NCBI GenBank assembly: GCA_903923345.1
Contig: CAIXXI010000130.1
Coordinates: 1 to 12,610, forward strand
Direction: 5' to 3'
DNA length: 12,610 nt
DNA from: an uncultured Burkholderiales bacterium
Lineage (GTDB): Bacteria; Pseudomonadota; Gammaproteobacteria; Burkholderiales; Burkholderiaceae_E
In this document: positions 6,953 to 12,610 of the stretch, one piece after another
Layout: the number at the start of each line of letters is the position of its first letter
Numbering within the stretch: the stretch's first letter is position 1
The notes under the pieces: model-generated
Seen by the model: only the letters and a program-made list of their open reading frames with translations
Database searches by the model: none
What the model was told of the DNA's origin: nothing
Program-made: the position numbers and the translations under genes

Positions 6953-7753
6953 ATGTTGAACTGGACTGCGATCGATCCCGGCCTGCTGGGGCCGGCCTTC
7001 ATTGCCGGTGTGCTGGTGCTGGCCACGCACGTGGTGCTGGGCATCCAGGTGCTCGATCGCGGGATCGTGTTCATTGATCTTGCCATTGCGCAGATGGCCA
7101 GCCTGGGGGTGATCGTGGCCGACACGTTCGGTCTGCCCGAGGGCGGGGTCTGGATGCAGGCTTGCGCCGTGGTCGCTGCACTGCTCGGTGCGGCCCTGCT
7201 GACCTGGACGGAGCGCAGGGCGCCGCGTCAGCAGGAGGCGCTGATCGGTGGCGCATTCGTGCTGGCGACCTGCGCCGGCATCCTGTTGGTGTCCGGCAAT
7301 CCGCATGGCGGCGAGCATCTCAGGGACTTGTTGATTGGCCAGATTCTCTGGGTGGACACCCCGCAATTGCTCGGTCTGGCGGCTGTCACGGCAGCGCTGC
7401 TCATGGCGATGCGCGCCGGATGGCTTCGGCGCCTCGGGCGTTTCGGGTTTTACGGTGCATTTGCGCTGGCCGTCACCGCCTCAGTTCAGGTGGTGGGCGT
7501 CTATCTGGTCTTTGCCAGCCTGATCTTTCCGGCGCTGGGCACGCTCGGCCAGGATGGATCCCGCCGCCATCTCGTTGCGCTGGTCAGCGGGATTGCAGGC
7601 TATGCATCGGGCCTGGTGTTGTCGGCGCTGTTCGATCTGCCATCAGGCGCAGTGATCGTCTGGACGCTGGCGGCTTGCGCCCTGATCTGCACAGGGCTGC
7701 GGTTAGTATCCTCCCCTGGAGGAGACTCGCATGCCGATGAAAGACGACATTGA
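6953..7753 (+). CDS. znuB: Metal ABC transporter permease, ZnuB-like (ABC-3 family)
   Basis: This very hydrophobic 266-residue protein has about seven or eight membrane segments and forms the inner-membrane channel for the ion delivered by the upstream binding protein. Diagnostic parts are GIVFIDLAIAQMASLGVIVA (about 37-56), the loop of the ABC-3 family that precedes its coupling region, and GNPHGGEHLRDLLIGQILWV, typical of this zinc subgroup. The segment SLIFPALGTL is the conserved late helix. The start is ATG 6953, seven bases after the stop of the binding-protein gene, with only a weak purine-rich stretch upstream, so coupled translation is likely. The C-terminal tail (SSPGGDSHADERRH) is short and polar. 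The 3' end overlaps the following hydrolase gene by 23 bases. No ZnuC-type ATPase gene is found in the window. Confidence 0.9.
   Translation: MLNWTAIDPGLLGPAFIAGVLVLATHVVLGIQVLDRGIVFIDLAIAQMASLGVIVADTFGLPEGGVWMQACAVVAALLGAALLTWTERRAPRQQEALIGGAFVLATCAGILLVSGNPHGGEHLRDLLIGQILWVDTPQLLGLAAVTAALLMAMRAGWLRRLGRFGFYGAFALAVTASVQVVGVYLVFASLIFPALGTLGQDGSRRHLVALVSGIAGYASGLVLSALFDLPSGAVIVWTLAACALICTGLRLVSSPGGDSHADERRH
7709..7724 (+). promoter_or_regulatory. Shine-Dalgarno of the hydrolase gene inside a perfect hairpin
   Basis: The strong ribosome-binding site GGAGGAG (7718-7724), six bases before ATG 7731, is preceded by its own complement: TCCTCC at 7709-7714 pairs with GGAGGA at 7718-7723 around a CCT loop. 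The element lies within the last codons of the znuB-like gene. Ribosomes finishing that gene would open the stem, so translational coupling is a reasonable reading. A three-base loop is tight and the stability in vivo is unknown. Confidence 0.45.
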
Positions 7754-8903
7754 TCGCCTGCTCGATCAGGCGGTAAAGGCTGGTGATGTGCCGGGGGTGG
7801 CCGCCATGGTTGCCACCAGCGAAGAGACACTCTATTCGGGCGGATTTGGTGAATGCCGGCTCGGTGACGGGGTGGCAATGACGCCCGACACCGTCGTGGC
7901 AATTGCCTCGATGACCAAAGCCCTGACCTCAACCGCCGCGCTGCAACTGGTGGAGCAGGGTCGTCTTGCGCTGGATGCGCCTGCCTTGCGCATCCTGCCG
8001 GAGCTGGCGGCAGTGCAGGTCCTGACCGGGTTCGATGCCGAGGGCAGGCCGCAGACCCGTGCGCCCAAACGCCCGATCACGCTGCGCCACCTGCTCACGC
8101 ACAGTGCCGGCTTCGGTTATGAGATGTGGAATCCCGACATCAGGCGATACAAGTCGGTGATGAACATTCCCGCGGTTCACACCCGCACGAATGCGTCGCT
8201 TCGTACGCCACTGATCGCGGATCCGGGCGAGCGCTGGGAGTACGGCACCAACACCGACTGGGCAGGCAAACTGGTCGAGGCGGTGAGCGGCAAGGATCTC
8301 GAACAGTATTTCCGTGACCATCTGTTCGAGCCATTGGGCATGCACAGCAGTGCCTACCAGCCGACGCCGGCCATGCGCGAACGCATGGCTGTCCTGCACC
8401 GCAGAGGCCCTGACGGTCAGCTCACTGCGATCACGCCAGCGCCGTCTCCTCATCCGGATGCGGTGCCTCTGGGCGGAGGGGGCCTGTATTCGACCGCGGC
8501 CGATTACCTCAAATTCATGCGCATGATCCTGAACCACGGCGCACTGGGTGGCGAGCGGGTGCTGCGTCCGGAGACGGTGGCCCTCATGGGCCTGAATCAC
8601 ATGGGTGACTGCCGGGTGCACGAGCTCAAGACGCTCGACCCGACCCTGTCCAACGATGCTGAATTTTTCCCTGGCGTGCCCAAGGCCTGGAGCCTGGCAT
8701 TCCAGATCAATCTGCGCGAGGCACCTACGGGGCGGGCTGCTGGCTCGATGTCCTGGGCGGGTCTGAGCAACTGCTATTACTGGATCGACCCGGTCAACGA
8801 TGTGGCGGGCGTGTACATGACACAGATCTTCCCCTTCGCGGATGCCAAGTCGCTGCCGCTGTTCAATGACTTCGAGCAGGCTGTCTACAAGGGGCTGAAA
8901 TGA
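7731..8903 (+). CDS. Serine hydrolase, beta-lactamase class C / EstB-like esterase family
   Basis: The 390-residue protein has the penicillin-binding/class C beta-lactamase fold. The nucleophile motif is S60-M-T-K63 (IASMTKALTS), the second motif is Y171 in YGTNTDW, and the third position is likely WAG in SMSWAGLSNCYYWID, resembling the WGG or WAG of EstB-type esterases rather than KTG of true beta-lactamases. LLTHSAGFGYEMWN and GGGGLYSTAADYLKFMRMIL are family landmarks. It has no signal peptide, so it is probably cytoplasmic and acts on an ester, lactone or amide rather than on cell-wall antibiotics. The start at ATG 7731 is fixed by GGAGGAG six bases before it. It overlaps the znuB-like gene by 23 bases and its stop shares ATGA with the dehydrogenase gene. 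The natural substrate is unknown. Confidence 0.9.
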   Translation: MPMKDDIDRLLDQAVKAGDVPGVAAMVATSEETLYSGGFGECRLGDGVAMTPDTVVAIASMTKALTSTAALQLVEQGRLALDAPALRILPELAAVQVLTGFDAEGRPQTRAPKRPITLRHLLTHSAGFGYEMWNPDIRRYKSVMNIPAVHTRTNASLRTPLIADPGERWEYGTNTDWAGKLVEAVSGKDLEQYFRDHLFEPLGMHSSAYQPTPAMRERMAVLHRRGPDGQLTAITPAPSPHPDAVPLGGGGLYSTAADYLKFMRMILNHGALGGERVLRPETVALMGLNHMGDCRVHELKTLDPTLSNDAEFFPGVPKAWSLAFQINLREAPTGRAAGSMSWAGLSNCYYWIDPVNDVAGVYMTQIFPFADAKSLPLFNDFEQAVYKGLK

Positions 8904-9940
8904 GCGTCACGCCACGGGTTGTGCGATTCGATTCATGGGTCAATGCCGCGTTCGACGAACGCCTTCGATCCGAGCCGGACATTGAGCTGCAGGTCCATGC
9001 CATGCCGGGTTCGCCTGAGCAGACGCATCAGCTGCTGGCGCAGGCCCATGTGTTTCATGTCTCGGCCGCCAAGGACGAGATCCCGTCGCATGTGTTCGTG
9101 ACCGACACCCTGCTTGCGGCCTGCCCGTCATTGCTGTGCGCCTCCTCGTATGGCGCGGGCTTTGACCCGATCGATGTGCAGGCCTGCACACGGGCCGGCG
9201 TGGCGGTGGTCAACCAGTCGGGCGGCAATGCGGTGTCGGTGGCCGAGCACACGCTCGGGCTGATGCTGTCGGTGTCGCACCGGATCGCCGAGAGCGACCG
9301 GCGCTTGCGCCGCGAGCGCGGCTTTTCGCGCGAGGCGCTGACCGGCACCGAGATGGCCGGCAAGACCATCGGCCTGGTGGGTCTGGGCAACATCGGCCGA
9401 CGGGTGGCTGCGCTGGCCAAGGCTTTCGGGCTGAACGTGCTGGCCTTCGACCCGCTGCTTTCGACTGATGAGATTCGCAGCCGCGGCGCCGAACCTTCGT
9501 CGCTTGAGTCCCTGCTCGAGCGGTCTGACTATGTGTCGCTGCACTGCCCCCGGGATGCCTCGACTCGCGGCATGATCGACGCACGCGCGTTTGCCCGCAT
9601 GAAGCCGGGTGCGGTGTTCATCAGCACGGCACGCGGTGGCATCCACGATGAAGCCGCTCTGGGGCAGGCGATCGCGTCGGGCCATCTGGCGGGTGCCGGC
9701 CTCGATGTCTGGGATCAGGAGCCGCCCCCGCTGGACCATCCGCTGCTGAGCTGCGACACCGTGGTCGCCACCTTTCACACGGCAGGCGTGACGCATGAGG
9801 CGCGCCGCAACATGGCCAGCATTTCGGCCGATCAGATCGTGCGGCTGCTGCACGGCGAGCGTCCGCCGCGCCTGATCAACCCGGAGGTCTGGCCCCGGTA
9901 TCTGGAACGATTTGAAGCCATCCTGAGGAGACCCGCATGA
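8900..9940 (+). CDS. NAD-dependent D-2-hydroxyacid dehydrogenase
   Basis: This 346-residue oxidoreductase interconverts a 2-hydroxy acid and the 2-keto acid. The Rossmann motif is GLGNIG (161-166), followed by D184 in LAFDP, which favours NAD over NADP. The catalytic set is complete: R245 in STARGG, E274 in WDQEPP and H293 in TFHTAG. The usual proline before that histidine is replaced by F292, which is a small departure from the family. The length fits phosphoglycerate- or glyoxylate-reductase-like members without an ACT domain, so serine synthesis is unlikely to be its main job. It starts within the ATGA at 8900-8903 shared with the hydrolase stop and has AAGGGG at 8889-8894. It shares another ATGA (9937-9940) with the next gene. 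Substrate specificity cannot be derived. Confidence 0.92.
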   Translation: MSVTPRVVRFDSWVNAAFDERLRSEPDIELQVHAMPGSPEQTHQLLAQAHVFHVSAAKDEIPSHVFVTDTLLAACPSLLCASSYGAGFDPIDVQACTRAGVAVVNQSGGNAVSVAEHTLGLMLSVSHRIAESDRRLRRERGFSREALTGTEMAGKTIGLVGLGNIGRRVAALAKAFGLNVLAFDPLLSTDEIRSRGAEPSSLESLLERSDYVSLHCPRDASTRGMIDARAFARMKPGAVFISTARGGIHDEAALGQAIASGHLAGAGLDVWDQEPPPLDHPLLSCDTVVATFHTAGVTHEARRNMASISADQIVRLLHGERPPRLINPEVWPRYLERFEAILRRPA

Positions 9941-10923
9941 TCGCCACGAAAAGACAGACCCTGAAGACCCTTGCCCTGGCCAGCACCTCGATGCTGGCGG
10001 GCGTGCACGGTACGGCACGGGCCGCCTACCCCGATCGCCCCATCAAGATGCTCATCGCCTATTCCGCCGGCGGCGCCACCGACGTGATGGCCCGGGCAAT
10101 GGCCCCCTTCATCGAGAAGTATCTCGGCGGCGGTGCCCGACTGGTGATCGAGAACCGAACCGGCGCAGGCGGTGGGATCGGTTTCACCCAGCTGGCTGCA
10201 GCACCGGCCGATGGATACACGATCGGATTCATCAACACCCCCAACGTGCTGACCATCCCGATCGAGCGCAAATCGCCCTTTCACTGGGAGAACTTCGATC
10301 TGATCGGCAATGTGGTGGATGATCCGGGCAATTTCTCGGTGCTGGCAGACAGCCCGGTGCGCACCCTGGATCAGCTTGCGGCCTATGCCAAGTCCCGCCC
10401 GGGGCAGGTCACGGTTGGCACGACCGGTGTCGGCTCGGATGATCACCTGGCCATGCTGTATTTCGAGCGCATCGCCGGCGTGAAGATGAATCACGTGCCA
10501 TTCAAGGGCGCGGCCGACGTGCGTGCAGCCACGCTGGGTCGTCAGATCGATGTTGCGGCCGTGAATATCGGTGAAGCGATGCAGGCGATCAAAGGCGGCT
10601 CACCCTTTCGCAATCTTGGGCAGATGAGCCAGACTCGCACCGACATCGCGCCCGATGTGCCGACCTTCAAGGAGCAGGGCTACAACATCGAGATGTCTTC
10701 CCTGCGCGGCATTGCTGCGCCCAAGGGCCTGCCTGCCGATGTGCGCGAGCGGCTGGTCAAGGCGGTTGAGCAGACCTGTACCGATCCGGAATTCCTGAAG
10801 ATCGCAGCCGGCCTGTTTACTCAGATGCGGTATCTCGGACCCACGCCCTATCGCACGCTGCTGCGCGACACCGAGGCGGGATTCAAGCAGCTCTGGAACG
10901 AGATGCCCTGGGGCGACAAGTGA
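9937..10923 (+). CDS. Tripartite tricarboxylate transporter (Bug/TctC family) substrate-binding protein
   Basis: The 328-residue precursor has a signal peptide (1-29, cleavage after GTARA; lysine-arginine but no twin-arginine motif) followed by AYPDRPIKMLIAYSAGGATDVMAR, the standard opening of Bug proteins, in which the loop YSAGGATD contacts the carboxylate ligand. ENRTGAGGGIGFTQLAAAPADGYT and VPFKGAADVRAATLGRQIDV (split motifs) are further family marks, and DVPTFKEQGY is the usual C-terminal lobe segment. It would bind a carboxylated compound in the periplasm. The membrane partners TctA and TctB are not nearby, so it is an orphan receptor, as most Bug proteins are. GAGGAG at 9925-9930 precedes the start, which overlaps the dehydrogenase stop (ATGA). 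Co-transcription suggests its ligand is a substrate of the two enzymes upstream. Confidence 0.94.
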   Translation: MIATKRQTLKTLALASTSMLAGVHGTARAAYPDRPIKMLIAYSAGGATDVMARAMAPFIEKYLGGGARLVIENRTGAGGGIGFTQLAAAPADGYTIGFINTPNVLTIPIERKSPFHWENFDLIGNVVDDPGNFSVLADSPVRTLDQLAAYAKSRPGQVTVGTTGVGSDDHLAMLYFERIAGVKMNHVPFKGAADVRAATLGRQIDVAAVNIGEAMQAIKGGSPFRNLGQMSQTRTDIAPDVPTFKEQGYNIEMSSLRGIAAPKGLPADVRERLVKAVEQTCTDPEFLKIAAGLFTQMRYLGPTPYRTLLRDTEAGFKQLWNEMPWGDK

Positions 10924-10978
10924 TGACTCCGACTGACCTCACCGAAGCGAACGATTCAATCTTTTTACGGAGCCAACC

Positions 10979-11287
10979 ATGATTCATGTCGTCGCCATCA
11001 TCACCGCCTTGCCCGGCCAGCGCGCCACCATCCTCGAGGCCTTCAAGGCCAATGTGCCGAATGTGCATGCCGAAGCGGGCTGCATCGAATATGGCGCAGT
11101 GGTCGATGCCGATCCGGGCACGGCCACCATGACGCCGGCCGGCCCAGACACCTTCATGGTGATCGAGAAATGGGCCAGTCTGGATGCGCTCAAGGCGCAT
11201 GCAGCAGCCCCGCACATGGCCGACTATGCCGCCCGCACCCGCCCGCTGGTCGCGAATCGGGTGGTGCATGTGCTGTCGCCGGTGTGA
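10979..11287 (+). CDS. ABM-fold putative quinol/antibiotic biosynthesis monooxygenase
   Basis: This small 102-residue protein belongs to the dimeric alpha/beta-barrel ABM group (YgiN-like). IHVVAIITALPGQRATILEAF is the first strand and helix, EAGCIEYGAV the second strand, TFMVIEKWASLDALKAHAAA the third strand and helix, and LVANRVVHVLSP the last strand. Members act as cofactor-free monooxygenases on quinols or aromatic polyketides, or have unknown roles. Asp/Ala-rich insertions (VDADPGTATMTPAGPD) separate strands two and three. ACGGAG at 10967-10972 lies six bases before the ATG. The 55-base gap after the Bug gene shows no terminator, so it probably belongs to the same transcript. Its stop lies 11 bases from the convergent TPR gene. 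Confidence 0.87.
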   Translation: MIHVVAIITALPGQRATILEAFKANVPNVHAEAGCIEYGAVVDADPGTATMTPAGPDTFMVIEKWASLDALKAHAAAPHMADYAARTRPLVANRVVHVLSPV

Positions 11288-11298
11288 GTCAGGCGCGG

Positions 11299-12609
11299 TC
11301 AGTGCGTCGCATAAATCGCCCGTGATGCCCAGCCACCGACGAAGGCACGGCCGCTGATCGTTCGGGCTGCGTCCATGTCGGCGGCCGAACCCGCCTGGCG
11401 CGCGGCGCGATAGCAAAAAAGCTGCAGGACTTCCTGCTGCGCGTGGCTGCCACCGAGCTCGGCCAGGCGGGGCAGGATCGGGCGAATCTGGTCAACAGCC
11501 GACTGTGCCTGGCCGGTGTGCAACTGGACCATGGCCTGGCACAGCGGCAGGGCCAGTTCAGCGACCTGCGGTGCGATGTCGTCTTCGCTTGCGCCGAATT
11601 CACGCATCGCCGACAGCATCTCGTGCGCCGACTGCTCGCGGCCATCGGCCAACAGGGCCAGCATGAAGTGCGGCAGGGTGAAGGGCGACAGGCAATCGCC
11701 GATTCGCGATGCGGCCTGGTCGGCCAGCTCCCGCCACCGATCGCCGGTCTGGACACCGAGGTGTTCGAGTCGGTAAAGCGCCGAGACCGCATTTTGCACA
11801 TCGATGTACAGATCGGGCTGGGCCTGCGTCAGCGGCGAGTCGAGCTTGCGAAAGCGGGTGTCGTAGAGGGCCAAGGGGGTGGCTGTGTCGCCCAGGGCGA
11901 TGTGCATCAGCGACCGGTGCCACCACAGGTGATGCACCAGGTTGCTGCCGCGAGCCCAGTGCGTGCTGAGGCCCTCGAGCCAGTCGATGCCCTCGGCATG
12001 CCGGCCCTGCATTTCAAGCACATGGGCGATGGCATGGGTGCCCCAGATGTCGGCAGGGTCGAGCGCCACGGCCGCCCGCCCCAGGCGCTCGGCCTGCTCA
12101 TACTGACCGCATTCCTCCAGGGAAAACGCTTCGCATGACAGCAGCGTGCCCCAGCCGGCCAGGCCTTCATGCCAATGCGGGCGCACCTGTCTGACCGAAG
12201 CCAGCATCGCCTGGGGACGTCCGAGCCAGAACAGGTTGAAGTGGGCCAAGCGAAACGCCAGCACGTCGGTCGGATCATCGCGCAGGATCTGATCCCAGAG
12301 CGCCAGCGCACGCTCGATCCTGCCATCGACCCAGGCCGACAGGGCCTCGGCATGCAAACGCTCGCGCGGACTGGCCTGCGCGCTCAGGCGCTGCGCCTGC
12401 GCCGCCGCTTTCGCAGCAACCGGCACGAGCGCCTTCTTGAATCCGAGCAGCAGCAGATAGCCCTTCAGGCATTGCCCCATCGCAAAATCGGGCTCGGCCG
12501 CCAAGGCGTCAAAGAGCGGTTGCGTCGACTCGATCTCATAGGCGAGATAGCGTCTCAAGGTTTCGTTGAAGGCAGCGCCTGCCGCGTCGGATGGCGCGCT
12601 CAGGGCAAG
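11299..12609 (-). CDS. TTC38-like tetratricopeptide-repeat protein (5' end outside window)
   Basis: The visible part has about 436 residues and ends in SRAIYATH. The protein is almost all helical, with TPR-like pairs such as GRIERALALWDQILRDDPTD, ALSLEECGQYEQAERLGRAA (approximate) and HVLEMQGRHAEGIDWLEGL. The tract HHLWWHRSLMHIALGDTATP and ALYDTRF is characteristic of the family related to animal TTC38, found in many Proteobacteria and Actinobacteria with no settled function. A TTG at 12558-12556 could be taken as the start, but the frame stays open beyond it (LALSAPSDAAGAAFNET) to the window edge, and that extra segment resembles the family's N-terminus. The true start is therefore outside. 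The gene is convergent with the monooxygenase gene, with no terminator between them, so the two transcripts probably run into each other. Confidence 0.85.
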   Translation of the reverse strand, partial: LALSAPSDAAGAAFNETLRRYLAYEIESTQPLFDALAAEPDFAMGQCLKGYLLLLGFKKALVPVAAKAAAQAQRLSAQASPRERLHAEALSAWVDGRIERALALWDQILRDDPTDVLAFRLAHFNLFWLGRPQAMLASVRQVRPHWHEGLAGWGTLLSCEAFSLEECGQYEQAERLGRAAVALDPADIWGTHAIAHVLEMQGRHAEGIDWLEGLSTHWARGSNLVHHLWWHRSLMHIALGDTATPLALYDTRFRKLDSPLTQAQPDLYIDVQNAVSALYRLEHLGVQTGDRWRELADQAASRIGDCLSPFTLPHFMLALLADGREQSAHEMLSAMREFGASEDDIAPQVAELALPLCQAMVQLHTGQAQSAVDQIRPILPRLAELGGSHAQQEVLQLFCYRAARQAGSAADMDAARTISGRAFVGGWASRAIYATH

Positions 12610-12610
12610 A

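Noticed and set aside
5860..7125. Long minus-strand open frame (about 421 codons) antisense to the barrel and znuA genes
   Set aside because: It is out of phase with a strongly supported znuA and barrel gene on the + strand; its product is rich in Arg, His, Gln and Cys with no domain pattern, as expected for an antisense shadow in high-GC DNA.
9128..10018. Minus-strand open frame of about 296 codons antisense to the dehydrogenase gene
   Set aside because: The + strand frame has all catalytic residues of a dehydrogenase; the minus frame shows no recognisable motif or ribosome site.
11443..12138. Plus-strand open frame of about 231 codons opposite the TPR gene
   Set aside because: The minus strand encodes a coherent TPR protein; the + frame product has no family features and is a shadow.
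12556..12558. TTG as the start of the TPR gene
   Set aside because: The frame remains open for 17 more codons to the window edge, with residues resembling the family's N-terminus, so the gene is treated as partial.

Overview
This 12.6 kb window is a high-GC, almost fully coding stretch of a proteobacterial chromosome. It is most likely from Betaproteobacteria of the order Burkholderiales. That placement rests on the codon use, a Bug/TctC-type tricarboxylate-binding protein, a signal-less amino-acid-type binding protein, and the layout of the metal-uptake genes; it is inference, since no rRNA or other marker gene is present. There are twelve genes, eleven on the + strand and one on the - strand at the right end. 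No RNA gene, CRISPR array, insertion sequence or gene-free stretch above 300 bases was seen. The longest gap is about 85-130 bases, at 743-828 or 743-870 depending on a start codon.

Left edge (8-780): one gene for a small binding protein without a signal peptide, followed by a terminator-like hairpin.

Centre (829-7753): seven tightly packed genes that look like one transcription unit for metal handling across the envelope. The first three encode a periplasmic adaptor (HlyD/MacA type), a four-helix FtsX/LolCE-type permease and a LolD-like ATPase, forming a separate-subunit ABC exporter or envelope pump. Next come a small exported Cys/His protein (DUF2946-like), an outer-membrane beta-barrel protein with an N-terminal coiled coil, a ZnuA-like metal-binding protein and a ZnuB-like permease. 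Together they supply an outer-membrane entry route, a periplasmic carrier and an inner-membrane permease, plus a pump that could span or service the envelope. No ZnuC-type ATPase is present; the only ATPase is of the LolD/MacB type.

Right centre (7731-11287): four genes, the first three chained by overlaps: a serine-active-site beta-lactamase-fold hydrolase, a D-2-hydroxyacid dehydrogenase, a Bug-family binding protein and, after 55 bases, a small ABM-fold monooxygenase. This reads as a small catabolic unit for an unidentified ester, lactone or hydroxy acid. Its first gene overlaps the end of the znuB-like gene, and its ribosome-binding site lies in a perfect short hairpin inside that gene.

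Right edge (11299-12609, - strand): a TTC38-like tetratricopeptide-repeat protein, convergent with the monooxygenase gene, whose reading frame runs off the window.
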